Of a stretch of DNA of 64,000 bases, positions 7,457 to 18,017 are shown in pieces. The notes below the pieces were generated by a model. The model ran no database searches and was not told the DNA's origin. It worked only from the letters and a program-made list of their open reading frames with translations. Origin of the DNA: an uncultured Granulosicoccaceae bacterium (GTDB lineage Bacteria; Pseudomonadota; Gammaproteobacteria; Granulosicoccales; Granulosicoccaceae); the NCBI GenBank assembly GCA_938041955.1, contig CALISD010000005.1, positions 1-64,000 on the forward strand, given 5' to 3'. The stretch's first letter is position 1. Every line of letters starts with the position of its first letter. The translations under genes and the position numbers were made by a program.

Positions 7457-8788
7457 ATGAAACTTTTAGCCAAAATTCTTTTGCCACTCCTCGTCCTGGC
7501 CGTATGCGTACTCGCCGCCCGTGCAGTGATCGCCAATCGACCAGAGCCAAGCACCAGACCACAGTTCAAGACAGCCACTACGGTTGATGCCACCCGGCTG
7601 GCACCGGAGAGCTACACGGTAAAGCTTAAAACCCGCGGTGAAATCAGTGCCGCCCGAGAAGGGTCATTGGTGGCTGAAGTCGCCGGCAGCATTACAGAGG
7701 TGTCGTCTGATTTCGTGGTTGGCGGTACTTTTCTCAAGGGCGATGTACTACTGCAGATTGATCCACGCGACTATCAGATCGCACTACTGCTGGCGGAAGC
7801 TAACTTTGCACAGGTCAGTGCATCACTGGCAGAGGAACAGGCGCGCTCTGAACAGGCAGCCGGTGACTGGAGTAAGCTCGGGCGAAAAGGAAAACCGTCA
7901 GCATTGACACTACGCAAGCCACAGCTTGCGGCTGCCAAGGCCGCACTTGAAGGTGCACGCGGCGAGGTACAAAAAGCACAACTTGATCTCGAACGAACAA
8001 AAATCATGGCGCTATACGATGGCCGTATTCGATCTAAACAGTCTGACCTTGGTCAGTACGTAAACAGGGGCAGTGTACTGGCCCAAATCTATTCCACAGA
8101 AAGCGCCGAAATTCGCTTACCCTTCACAGGCAATCAGCTGAAATACGTCGATATCGATAAGGCAGCAGCTACACAATCCGCAGTCACACTGCAAGCAACA
8201 ATCAGTGGTGAACTGCAGGAATGGACGGCCAGCTTGTCTCGTACAGAGGGAATTGATCCCACCAGTCGCCAACTCTATGCAGTGGCCACAGTGAACAATC
8301 CCACCAGTTTAGAAAACCCTCTACGAGTCGGTCAGTTTGTCGAAGCACAGGTTACCGGCAAAACACTGAACAATGTTTTTGTCATTCCCAGATCAGCACT
8401 ACGTGAAGACAAGCAGGTACTACTGGTTGATGAATTAGGTACTTTGCAAAGTCGAGACGTCAATGTTGAATGGAAAGATGCTGAAGTCGCAGTGATAAGC
8501 ACAGGACTTAAAGCCGGTGAAGTTCTCAACCTTACATCACTCGGCAGTATCACCAATGGCATGAGAGTTCAGGCCACTATTGATGGTGTTGCACCGCAGG
8601 TGGAACGACCCAACCGTGGAAATGGAAACAGTGCAGATCAATCAGAACGCATGCAGCGATTGAAAAAAATGATCGACTCAGGTGAAGAGATTCCGGCGAT
8701 GGCCCGACAGCGTATTCAAGCCCGCATAGATGCTGGCGAACAAGTTCCACCGTGGCTTAAAAAACACATACAAGAAACTTCGAAGTAG
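7457..8788 (+). CDS. RND efflux periplasmic adaptor (HlyD/MFP family)
   Basis: A 443-residue membrane-fusion protein linking an inner-membrane RND pump to an outer-membrane channel. It has an N-terminal anchor or signal (1-24), a lipoyl half with AEVAGSITEV and the LLQIDPRDYQ segment (about 75-110), an alpha-hairpin (about 113-185) and a beta-barrel domain followed by a membrane-proximal domain. It is followed 45 bp later by the permease gene. Unusually, the C-terminus carries about 50 extra residues with two related GEEIP/GEQVPP units predicted to be helical and charged. No outer-membrane TolC-type gene is adjacent. Confidence 0.9.
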   Translation: MKLLAKILLPLLVLAVCVLAARAVIANRPEPSTRPQFKTATTVDATRLAPESYTVKLKTRGEISAAREGSLVAEVAGSITEVSSDFVVGGTFLKGDVLLQIDPRDYQIALLLAEANFAQVSASLAEEQARSEQAAGDWSKLGRKGKPSALTLRKPQLAAAKAALEGARGEVQKAQLDLERTKIMALYDGRIRSKQSDLGQYVNRGSVLAQIYSTESAEIRLPFTGNQLKYVDIDKAAATQSAVTLQATISGELQEWTASLSRTEGIDPTSRQLYAVATVNNPTSLENPLRVGQFVEAQVTGKTLNNVFVIPRSALREDKQVLLVDELGTLQSRDVNVEWKDAEVAVISTGLKAGEVLNLTSLGSITNGMRVQATIDGVAPQVERPNRGNGNSADQSERMQRLKKMIDSGEEIPAMARQRIQARIDAGEQVPPWLKKHIQETSK

Positions 8789-8833
8789 GATCATGAAAGA
8801 GCACTCTTCCCACTTTGCAGGAGTCAAACCACT

Positions 8834-11800
8834 ATGCATTCACTTATAAGCTGGTTTACCCGAAACGGAGTTGCCGCCAACCTCCTTATGTTCGGTATTG
8901 TTTTCTGGGGATTATTCTCGTTAAACAACAGAATTCCGCTAGAGGTATTTCCGTCCTTCGAACTCGATGTCGTGAACGTTCGAGTTCCTTTTCGCGGAGC
9001 CTCGCCGACTGAAGTCGAAGAGACGATCAACATAAAGATCGAAGAAGCACTGCAAGACCTGAGTGACATCAAAACACTCACCTCGACCGCGTCAGAAGGC
9101 CTCGGAACCGTGCGTGCGGAAGTTAACTCTCGAGCTGATCTAAATGACACTCTGAATGACATAAAACAACGCGTTGATCAAATCAGTACATTTCCAGCGG
9201 GTGCTGACGCCCCGTCCGTCTACACTGTCGAAAGAACGCGCGAAGTGATCAGCGTGATTGTCGCAGGTGCACTGAACGAAAAAAATCTTCGCACTTTAGC
9301 CAGCCGCATTCGCGATGAACTAGAGGCTCTACCCAATGTATCTCAGGTAAAGTTATCCGGCGTCAGAGACTTCGAGCTCGCAATCGAAATCAGTGAAAAT
9401 ACGCTACTTGAATACAACTTAACTTTTGCCGATGTGGCACAGGCGATAAGCAATTCATCGCTTAATCTCTCTGCCGGTGCAATTAGAACTGCAGGCGGTG
9501 AAGTATTGATACGCACTGAGGGGCAAGGCAAAACTGCTCAGGACTTCGCCAGTATCCCGGTAATCAGCACTGCCGATGGCAGCAGAGTTACTCTGGCAGA
9601 CATTGCCAATATCTCTGATGGCTTTGATGAAACCCTCCTTACACAACAATTCAATAGCCAAAACAGTATTGAGATTGATGTTTACCGCTCCGGCAATCAA
9701 AGCGCTATCACTGTCGCCGACACGGTCAAAGAATACCTTGAAAAGGCACAGTCAACGATGCCTGCCAATGTCACCTTAGGCTATTGGCGCGACCGATCAC
9801 GAATAGTCAAAGCCCGCTTGCAGACACTCAACAAAAGCGCCATGCAGGGTGGATTGCTGGTGATCCTGTTACTCGCTTTATTTCTCAGGCCCTCAGTTGC
9901 GTTCTGGGTTTTTATCGGTGTGCCTGTATCCTTCATGGGCGGCCTGGCGCTGATGCCCGAGCTTGGCGTGACGATCAATTTAATCAGTTTATTCGCCTTT
10001 ATTCTTGTACTAGGCATTGTCGTCGATGATGCCATCGTCACCGGGGAGAATATTTATTCACACATGCGGCGCAACCCCAATCGAATAGAAGCTGCCATCA
10101 GCGGTGCACAGGAAGTCGCTATTCCTGTCACGTTTGGTGTGCTTACTACTGTCGCTGCATTCATGCCTTTATTAATGATAGAAGGTGTACGAGGGAAAAT
10201 ATTTGCGCAAATACCTTTAATCGTTATTCCCGTACTGTTGTTCTCTTTGATCGAAACAAAGTTTGTACTGCCGGCACACATGAAGCACTTGAACTTTCAT
10301 AAACCTGAAAAACCAAATATCTTTTCACGTATGCAGCGCAAAGTGGCAGACGCATTGGAATGGGCCATACGTCACTGGTACCAGCCAGCGCTTTCGGCCT
10401 GCATGCGGCAACGATACCTGACACTATCGGTGTTTATAGGCACGGCCATGATCGTATTCAGTCTGGTCACAGCCGGGCATGTGAAATTCGTTTTTTTCCC
10501 GCGTATTCAAAGTGAAGTCGCGCGGGCCTCCCTGGTGATGCCAACAGGAACCCCTTTCGGCGTCACTCAAGAGCATATCGAAAAGATCAACAATTCAGCA
10601 CTGGAGTTACAACAGAAATATATCGATCCAGACACTGGCATCAGTATCATTGAAGGCATCATGTCCACTACAGGGGCCGCTGGAGGTAGTTCCGGTGGTC
10701 AGTCTCACCTTGGTCGAGTCATGTTCGAAATCACTCCGCCAGAGCAGCGTGCGCTTCAGGTATCCAGCCGACAGCTCGTTATGGAGTGGAGACGTTCTAT
10801 CGGGGATATTCCCGGTGCCAAAGAAATTAACTATCGCGCAGAAATCGGGCGCGGTGGCTCGCCGGTTAATGTGCAACTCAATGGAAGTGAGTTTGATCGC
10901 TTAAAAGCTGCCGCGCAGTTAATAAAGGATCGATTAGCAACCTACCCGGGTGTTGAAGACATTACCGACAGTTTTGCAGATGGCAAACAGGAACTAAAGC
11001 TTGCTATAAAACCGGAAGCCGAACAACTGGGACTCACCCTTTCAAGTCTTGCCTCACAAGTCAGGCAGGCTTTCTTTGGCTTTGAAGTACAAACGATCCA
11101 ACGCGACAGAGATGACGTTCGGGTGGTAGTACGTTATCCACAGAGTGAACGTGAGTCACTGGATAACCTGCAAACGATGATGATCAAAACACCCAATGGT
11201 ACAAACGTGCCTTTTGCGGAGGTCGCGGAAGCATCTATGGGTCGTGGGTTTTCAACCATCAGCCGAGTTGATCGTAAGCGTACAATAAATATCGAAGCTG
11301 ACATCGACAAAGAAAATACCGATTTAGAAACGATAAAGCGCGATTTGCAAGCCGCATTGCCAGAGCTTCTGGCAAGCTTCCCTGATATCTCCTATTCATT
11401 CGAAGGCGAAGCGCGCGAGCAGCGCGAATCCTTTGGCAGTTTACGTATTGGCATTTTGTTTGTGCTCGCGGTGATCTACGCACTACTCGCCATCCCGCTA
11501 CGATCTTATGTGCAGCCGATCATGGTAATGCTGGTCATACCATTCGGCGTGGTCGGCGCGATCCTCGGTCACGTAATCATGGGGATGAACCTCAGCATCA
11601 TGAGTTACATGGGCATGTTGGCTCTGGCAGGGGTAGTTATTAACGATAGTCTCGTGCTTGTAGACTTTGTCAACAAACGCCGAACAGAAGGGCTGAATGT
11701 ACCCAATGCGGTACGCGTCGCCGGTGTCGCAAGATTTCGCGCCATACTGCTGACCTCACTGACCACGTTCTTCGGCTTGATGCCGCTAATCTTTGAAGAA

Positions 11801-11974
11801 AGTACCCAGGCCCAGTTCCTGATTCCAATGGCGGTATCACTTGGATTCGGAATCATGTTCGCCACATTAATTACTTTGATTCTGATCCCATGCAACTACA
11901 TGATCCTCGAAGATATCAAAGGCCTGTTTTCTTCTACCAAGACACAGCCACGGTACGATAAGTATCACGTTTAA
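8834..11974 (+). CDS. RND multidrug efflux permease (HAE1-like)
   Basis: A 1046-residue inner-membrane proton-driven pump of AcrB-like length. A first helix (about 12-28) precedes a large periplasmic porter domain; the second cluster of helices includes GIVVDDAIVTGENI (about 395-408) with the acidic pair of the proton relay. The second half repeats this layout, with a second periplasmic domain and a final helix bundle carrying MLALAGVVINDSLVLVDFVN. The last part of the operon is this gene; the ribosome site GCAGGAG precedes ATG 8834. Substrates cannot be predicted from sequence. The nearest relatives appear to be the environmental AcrB/MexF-like transporters paired with short adaptors. Confidence 0.93.
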   Translation: MHSLISWFTRNGVAANLLMFGIVFWGLFSLNNRIPLEVFPSFELDVVNVRVPFRGASPTEVEETINIKIEEALQDLSDIKTLTSTASEGLGTVRAEVNSRADLNDTLNDIKQRVDQISTFPAGADAPSVYTVERTREVISVIVAGALNEKNLRTLASRIRDELEALPNVSQVKLSGVRDFELAIEISENTLLEYNLTFADVAQAISNSSLNLSAGAIRTAGGEVLIRTEGQGKTAQDFASIPVISTADGSRVTLADIANISDGFDETLLTQQFNSQNSIEIDVYRSGNQSAITVADTVKEYLEKAQSTMPANVTLGYWRDRSRIVKARLQTLNKSAMQGGLLVILLLALFLRPSVAFWVFIGVPVSFMGGLALMPELGVTINLISLFAFILVLGIVVDDAIVTGENIYSHMRRNPNRIEAAISGAQEVAIPVTFGVLTTVAAFMPLLMIEGVRGKIFAQIPLIVIPVLLFSLIETKFVLPAHMKHLNFHKPEKPNIFSRMQRKVADALEWAIRHWYQPALSACMRQRYLTLSVFIGTAMIVFSLVTAGHVKFVFFPRIQSEVARASLVMPTGTPFGVTQEHIEKINNSALELQQKYIDPDTGISIIEGIMSTTGAAGGSSGGQSHLGRVMFEITPPEQRALQVSSRQLVMEWRRSIGDIPGAKEINYRAEIGRGGSPVNVQLNGSEFDRLKAAAQLIKDRLATYPGVEDITDSFADGKQELKLAIKPEAEQLGLTLSSLASQVRQAFFGFEVQTIQRDRDDVRVVVRYPQSERESLDNLQTMMIKTPNGTNVPFAEVAEASMGRGFSTISRVDRKRTINIEADIDKENTDLETIKRDLQAALPELLASFPDISYSFEGEAREQRESFGSLRIGILFVLAVIYALLAIPLRSYVQPIMVMLVIPFGVVGAILGHVIMGMNLSIMSYMGMLALAGVVINDSLVLVDFVNKRRTEGLNVPNAVRVAGVARFRAILLTSLTTFFGLMPLIFEESTQAQFLIPMAVSLGFGIMFATLITLILIPCNYMILEDIKGLFSSTKTQPRYDKYHV

Positions 11975-12105
11975 ACGGGGCAGGATAACTAACTCCCATC
12001 AGCTTAACCTCAGTGGCGGACTGCCGCAGCTGCACGGGATCTCAACTGCAGGGGTGATATATTTAACCGGGTGAGTGTTGATATCGTGGATCGACACCAC
12101 CTGCC

Positions 12106-13344
12106 CTAAAACCGTGACAAGCGAAACGCATCGGTATTGATCACGCCAGTATCGCCTGCAATCATGTCTGCGACAATACGACCTGTGATCGGCCCCATGC
12201 TAAACCCCATATGCCCATGCCCAAAAGCAAGCCATAGGTTTTCATGATTAGTGGCCGGCCCGATGATGGGCAGGGAATCGGGGGTACAGGGTCGGCGTCC
12301 TAACCAGGGCTCAGGGTCAAGCGCTTCACTAATTTCGATCGCTTCAGAGACAAAAGGCTTTACCTGTTGCAGTTGTACCGGAGTAGGTACAGTACTTTCA
12401 AAACCCCACTCAACCCCCGTGGTCACCCTCAATCCTTGCTGCATCGGAGACATCACATAACCACCATCCACATCATAGACCGGTCGGTTAAGATGCGCGC
12501 TGTCAGACAGCTGATAGTGCATATGGTAGCCGCGCTCGACCACCATCGGCACTTGATAGCCCAACGTTTCAAGTACCACTTTTGTCCAGGCACCGAGAGC
12601 GAGCACAACAGTATGTGATTCACGACTTGCGTCAGCACCTACAATATTCCATCGATCATGTCGCCACTCAAGTTGCTTTAATTCATCACGAACAATAGTT
12701 CCGCCTTCACTGACAAAGCGCTTGGCGTACAAGTCACAGACTTTACCCGGGCTGGATACAGAGGCGGTATTTTTAATCCACAAACCGGCGGTGAAGATAT
12801 CGTTAATACCACTTTCCATTTGTCTGATCGCACTGGCATCCACTCGATCAAACGCAACACCACAGCTTTCAAGGTAGTGCTGCTCAGTGGCTGAGCTTTC
12901 AAAAGTCTCCGCAGTTCTGAACAGCTTCAACCAACCGTTTTCCCGCAGGTAGTGATATCCATCGCACTCCGAGAGCAGTGTTTTGTGCTCTGCCAGGCAA
13001 TGACCCACCAGTTCATTCAGAGCGTGAATATTTTTTTTAAAATTCTCGACCCGCGCCTGCTTGAGCACGCTCCGACCCCAAGGTGCCATCTGACCAAGAT
13101 AGCGATAGTGCACTCTGGCCTCCCGGCTTTTCTGCGCTATGATTTTCGGCAGCTTTCGATGAACACCGGGGGCAGCCTCAGGAAAAATCGATCCCCGGCT
13201 TATAACACCCGCATTACCATATGAAGTTTCACTGGCAGGCGCACTTCGATCTAACAACGTGACGTTGAAACCACGACGCTGAAGATGTAACGCGCTGCAA
13301 ATGCCAATAATGCCCGCACCGATAACTACGATGTCGTGCTTCAA
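12106..13344 (-). CDS. FAD-dependent D-amino-acid dehydrogenase-like oxidoreductase
   Basis: A 412-residue member of the DAO/DadA family. The N-terminus has the FAD fold, VVIGAGIIGICSALHLQRRG with GAGIIG at 9-14, then LLDRSAPASETSYGNAG, the DadA-like loop that contacts flavin. The C-terminal part has PWLGRRPCTPDSLPIIGP and the GHGHMGFSMGP segment typical of DadA. It probably oxidises D-amino acids with electrons passed to the respiratory chain. No alanine racemase or transporter gene adjoins it, so the natural substrate is not set by context. It converges on the RND permease gene. Confidence 0.85.
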   Translation of the reverse strand: MKHDIVVIGAGIIGICSALHLQRRGFNVTLLDRSAPASETSYGNAGVISRGSIFPEAAPGVHRKLPKIIAQKSREARVHYRYLGQMAPWGRSVLKQARVENFKKNIHALNELVGHCLAEHKTLLSECDGYHYLRENGWLKLFRTAETFESSATEQHYLESCGVAFDRVDASAIRQMESGINDIFTAGLWIKNTASVSSPGKVCDLYAKRFVSEGGTIVRDELKQLEWRHDRWNIVGADASRESHTVVLALGAWTKVVLETLGYQVPMVVERGYHMHYQLSDSAHLNRPVYDVDGGYVMSPMQQGLRVTTGVEWGFESTVPTPVQLQQVKPFVSEAIEISEALDPEPWLGRRPCTPDSLPIIGPATNHENLWLAFGHGHMGFSMGPITGRIVADMIAGDTGVINTDAFRLSRF

Positions 13345-13469
13345 GAGAGGAAAATTTTATAGACCATGCTTCCATGGTAACCAGTCAGTTGGTCTAGTAC
13401 CAACCGACGCCACGTACATGACGCAAATCAGTTAACCATCACCGTGCAAAAGATCATAGCTGCCCGCAC

Positions 13470-14270
13470 CTACCGGACAGCACCTGGCAGGGAATTAGCG
13501 ATGCCTCGCCAGAGGTAATTCATTACATCATCGTTGCTTGGTGCAGGTGGGTAAGCATTATCTGACCCTTTGAAACCATTGGAGGCAGAATTCGACAATG
13601 CCGCGAGCAATGAATTTCCAACGTATTGTCGGGAATTACTTTCACGGGCGAGCGATACACCGTTGTCGTCACTGCGGTATGTTTGATCACTTACCTTGCG
13701 AGCGGAGAAGGTGTCATACACTTGCACACGTATCTCGGCAAGCCGAATCGTTTGATATCGCATGTCGTAGTAGTCTTCGACTTCACGGTTCATTTGACCA
13801 ACCACAGGTGATGCATCAGGGTGAAGTTCAATAGACTCCTCAAGTGGTGAAATACTAACCATCATTAGATAACGACGGCGCAACTCGGCATCTCTGAAAA
13901 CAGACAGCGCCCGCTCACTCAAATCTCCTTCCAAACGATAGCTTTGCACAAGAGAACCGAATGGCTCACCTACTCTTTTAGCGACATACTCATAGCTGTC
14001 TACCATGCCTTCCAGCTGCGGGTTGGAATACAAAATGTGGGAAGCCAGCTGATCAGCAAGCCGCCAGCGTTGGTACGGCGCTAACGCTGAGCGACCCTGA
14101 GCGTGCACGACTGTCCCAACAGCGAGCCCTTCCTGAGAAAAATCGATCGAGATCCCACCGCCGGATTCTGAACCCACATGCAGGTTTGCACACGAGGTAA
14201 GCAAAGCTAGGGAAGCAGCAACCAGGAAGCACTTGATTTGGCTTGATTTGTTCAGTTTTTGATACATCAT
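13470..14270 (-). CDS. Putative lipoprotein, unknown function
   Basis: A 266-residue predicted lipoprotein. A positively charged N-terminus and hydrophobic core lead to LLTSC with lipidation at Cys27. The mature part is Arg- and Asp-rich, with no recognised domain; a central stretch (about 130-200) looks helical with regular charged residues, and the final 60 residues contain an Asn/Ser/Pro-rich patch. ATG codons at 14270 and 14267 are both possible starts. A single-gene unit as far as can be seen. Confidence 0.6.
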   Translation of the reverse strand: MMYQKLNKSSQIKCFLVAASLALLTSCANLHVGSESGGGISIDFSQEGLAVGTVVHAQGRSALAPYQRWRLADQLASHILYSNPQLEGMVDSYEYVAKRVGEPFGSLVQSYRLEGDLSERALSVFRDAELRRRYLMMVSISPLEESIELHPDASPVVGQMNREVEDYYDMRYQTIRLAEIRVQVYDTFSARKVSDQTYRSDDNGVSLARESNSRQYVGNSLLAALSNSASNGFKGSDNAYPPAPSNDDVMNYLWRGIANSLPGAVR

Positions 14271-14498
14271 GTAAGCGTAGTCGATTCAAGCACACAAAAC
14301 CATACCGAAAGCATTACGCCCGGAGGCTGTGGCACACGCAACCCTACAAATATTGCGCCGTCAAAGTACTTTACGACTGTTGTTTACACTTGAGAGTGCC
14401 CGACCGGGCGATCAGAAATGACGATATGCCTCGTACATCTGGCAATGATGGAGAAAGAGGACGCGGTACAGACGTACCGCATCCGGGTAAAGCTCTAC

Positions 14499-14735
14499 TT
14501 AATTCAGGGTGTCATGCTTCAAAAACGAGTAAATCGGGCAAATTCCGAAATACACGGTAGCAAGCAACAATACACCGAGAAGTAGCCAAAACTTGGATGC
14601 AAACAGGCCTACCAGCACCAATGCACCACCGGCGCCAAGGCGAATATTCTTATCCGCTCCACCCATGTTTTTAACAAAATCAGGCATGCTTTTGTTGCCT
14701 GAACCTACTTTCTTAACGTTTGACGATTCTTCCAT
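14499..14735 (-). CDS. DUF2892-type small inner-membrane protein
   Basis: A 78-residue protein with two hydrophobic helices (about 33-48 and 50-66) ending in GICPIYS (64-70), the typical Cys-Pro motif of the DUF2892 (YgaP C-terminal-like) family. The preceding MPDFVKNMGGADKNIRL matches the amphipathic lead of that family. Stand-alone DUF2892 proteins have no settled function; in fused forms the domain accompanies rhodanese or redox modules. Confidence 0.8.
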   Translation of the reverse strand: MEESSNVKKVGSGNKSMPDFVKNMGGADKNIRLGAGGALVLVGLFASKFWLLLGVLLLATVYFGICPIYSFLKHDTLN

Positions 14736-14864
14736 ATTAGTCCCCTTGAGAAAATGCTGTACGCGAACGATAGATCACTTGTTGAGTGTAAACCAGTTTC
14801 GCGTGTTCAGCGAAAATTGTTAACGAATTTTTATTTTCCTAAGATATGCGCATCATGATGTTTT

Positions 14865-16079
14865 TCAAGCCCTTTTTCGACCAGCTATCCGCATTCTCAG
14901 CGCATTCAACTTGATAAAACCCTCAGCGTCTCGCTGGTGATAGGCACCTTCATCATCTTCGAATGTGGCAATTTTTTCATCAAACAGGCTATCGTCTGAA
15001 CGACGACCCAGCACACTGACCGAACCTTTGTATAACTTTAGTCGAACATCCCCATTCACATAAGCTTGCGATTGATCAATTGCAGCCTGCAGCATGTGAC
15101 GCTCCGGACTCCACCAATATCCGTTGTAAATTACACTGGCATAGCGTGGCATCAACTCATCTTTCAGATGCGCCACTTCACGGTCAAGCGTAATGCTCTC
15201 TATGGCTCGGTGGGCTTTCAACATAATAGTGCCACCCGGAGTTTCGTAACAACCACGAGACTTCATTCCGACGTAGCGGTTTTCGACAATATCGTCACGC
15301 CCTACCCCATGCTTACCGCCAATTTCGTTCAGAGTCTCCAATACAGTGGCCGGTGACATTGGCTTTCCATCAATCGCGACAATATCCCCTGCTGCAAAAG
15401 ACAAAGTAATCTCAAGCGGCTGATCCGGTGCCATTTCCGGCGCAACTGTCCATCGCCACATATCGGCTTCGGCTTCGACCCACGGATCTTCCAGCTGGTC
15501 CCCCTCATAGGAGATGTGCAGCAAATTGGCATCCATGGAGTACGGTGACTTGCCGCCACGCTTCATATCAATCGGAATCTGACGCTCAGCCGCATAGGCC
15601 AGAAGCTTCTCTCGCGAATTCAAATCCCACTCGCGCCATGGTGCAATGACTTTCACATCTGGTGAAAGCGCATAGGCGCCCAATTCAAAGCGCACCTGAT
15701 CGTTACCCTTGCCTGTGGCACCATGAGAGATGGCATCAGCACCCACGTCTGCTGCTATTTCCACCAATCGCTTGGCAATTAACGGACGGGCAATAGAAGT
15801 ACCGAGCAGGTACTCACCTTCATATATGGTGTTGCAGCGCATCATCGGATAGACAAAGTCGCGCACAAACTCTTCGCGTAAATCTTCGATGAAGATATCT
15901 TTGTCTTGAATGCCCAATAGCTTGGCCTTGGCGCGCGCCGGTTCAACTTCCTCACCCTGGCCGAGATCAGCAGTAAACGTCACCACTTCACAGTCATACT
16001 CTTCCTGCAACCAACGCAGTATGACCGAGGTATCCAATCCACCGGAGTAGGCAAGCACAACTTTGTTAACTGATGACAT
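14865..16079 (-). CDS. argG: Argininosuccinate synthase
   Basis: This 404-residue enzyme joins citrulline and aspartate with ATP to form argininosuccinate, the seventh step of arginine synthesis. The N-terminal PP-loop [10 protein letters not shown] (about 9-18) binds ATP pyrophosphate. Further typical blocks are [23 protein letters not shown] and the conserved [18 protein letters not shown]. Length is normal for the type-1 synthase (about 400 residues). The ATG at 16079 is the natural start. No other arginine gene is adjacent. An intergenic region of 340 bp separates it from the divergent gltA. Confidence 0.97.
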   Translation of the reverse strand: MSSVNKVVLAYSGGLDTSVILRWLQEEYDCEVVTFTADLGQGEEVEPARAKAKLLGIQDKDIFIEDLREEFVRDFVYPMMRCNTIYEGEYLLGTSIARPLIAKRLVEIAADVGADAISHGATGKGNDQVRFELGAYALSPDVKVIAPWREWDLNSREKLLAYAAERQIPIDMKRGGKSPYSMDANLLHISYEGDQLEDPWVEAEADMWRWTVAPEMAPDQPLEITLSFAAGDIVAIDGKPMSPATVLETLNEIGGKHGVGRDDIVENRYVGMKSRGCYETPGGTIMLKAHRAIESITLDREVAHLKDELMPRYASVIYNGYWWSPERHMLQAAIDQSQAYVNGDVRLKLYKGSVSVLGRRSDDSLFDEKIATFEDDEGAYHQRDAEGFIKLNALRMRIAGRKRA

Positions 16080-16419
16080 TAAGAGGTTCCAGGTTTGACT
16101 TCAATGTAAGCCCTGACGGGGCGTGCATTTTACCTCAATTAACGCTGCAAACTCGAACAGTCGCTACGCTGTATTTTCCGCGTTTGCCAACAGGCAGCCG
16201 ATGTTGCCATCAAATAAGTGGCAGGATTATTGGAACCACTCATTCCTGCATGGCCAATCAGCCCGCCTACATCAAGTATAAGCACTGCCTATAGTAAATA
16301 TAGTCAATGTTTAGCAAAACTTGGCATATACTCAGTGCAAGCAACTTTCTGACACCATCTACCTCTAATCAGTTTGCCAAGGACTCTTGCTCCGGAAGCA
16401 CTGAATATCGGACCTGTCA
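16080..16419. promoter_or_regulatory. Divergent argG/gltA intergenic region
   Basis: This 340-bp gap must carry the promoters of argG (minus) and gltA (plus). A TATACT sequence lies at 16327-16332 on the gltA side, about 90 bp before the gltA start, but no convincing -35 is spaced correctly. I do not see a clear ARG box. Confidence 0.35.
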
Positions 16420-17703
16420 ATGACTCAAAAAACAATCACCCTGACCGACAACACCAGTGGAAAATCTACGGATTTTGACGTACTCGAGGGCACACACGGT
16501 CCAGGCTGCATCGCAATAAAAAATCTGTACAAAGATACCGGCTACTTTACCTATGATCCTGGCTACGGTATGACCGGCAGCTGCAAAAGCAGCATCACGT
16601 TCATCAACGGCGAAGAAGGCATTCTGCTGCACCGCGGCTACCCGATAGATCAACTGGCCGAGAAGAGCAGCTACCTCGAAATGTGCTACCTGCTTTTAAA
16701 CGGTGAGTTACCCACAGATACCGAAGCCAGCGATTTTAATTCAACAATTAAAACCCACACCATGGTGCATGAAAACATCAGGGATTTTATCAATGGCTTT
16801 CGATATGACGCTCATCCTATGGCCATGTTGGTCGGCACCGTCGGAGCACTTTCATCGTTCTATCACGATTCACTGGACATTAATAACCCTGAACACCGTG
16901 AGATCTCAGCTCACCGTTTGATTGCCAAACTACCAACGATTGCGTCTTACTGTTACAAGCATCATCGTGGCTTGCCGTTTATGTATCCAGACAACGATCT
17001 CGACTATGTGCAGAATTTTCTGCATATGATGTTTGCCGTCCCGGCTCAGGACTATGTACAAAGCCCGGTGGCAGCCAAAGCACTTGAAGTCATGTTGATC
17101 CTGCACGCAGACCACGAACAAAACGCGAGTACTTCAACGGTTCGACTTGCAGGTAGTTCCGGGGCCAATCCATTTGCATCTATTGCAGCGGGTATCGCAA
17201 GCCTTTGGGGCCCTGCACATGGCGGCGCGAACGAAGCAGTGATCAACATGCTTGAAAACATTGAGCAATCCGGTGAAACCATTGCAACCACCATCGCGCG
17301 CGCCAAAGACAAAGACGACCCGTTCCGTTTAATGGGTTTTGGCCACCGCGTTTACAAGAATTTTGACCCGCGAGCCAAAATCATTGCCAAGCTATGCCAT
17401 GAGTTACTTGACGATCTGGATGGCGACCAGCCGTTGTTTGATCTTGCTCTCGAACTGGAACAAGCCACCTTAAACGATGAATACTTCCAAGAGCGCCGGC
17501 TGTATCCAAACGTTGATTTCTACTCTGGCATTATCCTTCGGGCACTGAACATTCCGATGAATATGTTTACCGTGATGTTTGCTATGGCGCGAACTGTAGG
17601 CTGGATTTCGCATTGGATGGAAATGCACAATGACCCAGAGTTTAGAATTGGTCGACCGCGGCAGATCTATACCGGGCCGGCCAAGCGCGACTACCCCTCC
17701 TAA
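16420..17703 (+). CDS. gltA: Citrate synthase (type II)
   Basis: A 427-residue hexameric-type citrate synthase that condenses oxaloacetate and acetyl-CoA at the entry of the TCA cycle. Catalytic residues fit His267 ([10 protein letters not shown]), His309 ([13 protein letters not shown]) and Asp366 (NVDFYSG). The N-terminal beta-rich extension, with [13 protein letters not shown], is typical of Gram-negative type II enzymes. It ends PSAKRDYPS-like and is followed by a strong hairpin terminator. ATG 16420 is supported by the family N-terminus. Confidence 0.97.
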   Translation: MTQKTITLTDNTSGKSTDFDVLEGTHGPGCIAIKNLYKDTGYFTYDPGYGMTGSCKSSITFINGEEGILLHRGYPIDQLAEKSSYLEMCYLLLNGELPTDTEASDFNSTIKTHTMVHENIRDFINGFRYDAHPMAMLVGTVGALSSFYHDSLDINNPEHREISAHRLIAKLPTIASYCYKHHRGLPFMYPDNDLDYVQNFLHMMFAVPAQDYVQSPVAAKALEVMLILHADHEQNASTSTVRLAGSSGANPFASIAAGIASLWGPAHGGANEAVINMLENIEQSGETIATTIARAKDKDDPFRLMGFGHRVYKNFDPRAKIIAKLCHELLDDLDGDQPLFDLALELEQATLNDEYFQERRLYPNVDFYSGIILRALNIPMNMFTVMFAMARTVGWISHWMEMHNDPEFRIGRPRQIYTGPAKRDYPS

Positions 17704-18017
17704 GTCGTGGTCAGTTCTTGTAAAACACTGTAAATCCAACGATCTAGCGGATGTTTTTTCCGAGTAAATCCTGCCAAAAAGCCAGCATCAAGCTGGCTTT
17801 TTGCATTCTATCTATTCCGTTTCCAAGCTAAAATTAGCTGGCTCATAGCCATTTTTTATAATATTCATCCGTTCAGCTAGATGACATATCTACTCTACGG
17901 GTCAATAATCTCCCAGCAAAATCCGGAGCATGTCCTAAGCTCAAGAGATACCGTAATCGCGCGCTAACTACACCATAAGCGCATTAATTTATGCGGCAAT
18001 CTTACACGAGTCGAAAC
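17704..18017. other. Intergenic region after gltA
   Basis: A 314-bp gap. It holds the gltA terminator (17776-17802); the remainder is A+T-rich with no other clear site. The promoter of the following exported-protein gene must lie here. Confidence 0.4.
17776..17802 (+). terminator. Rho-independent terminator of gltA
   Basis: AAAAAGCCAGC (17776-17786), a 5-base loop, and GCTGGCTTTTT (17792-17802) form a perfect 11-bp hairpin with a T run. Because of the symmetric A and T runs it could act in both directions. Confidence 0.9.

Noticed and set aside
11975..12105. Possible terminator between RND permease and DadA-like genes
   Set aside because: Only weak, interrupted pairing is visible and there is no T run.
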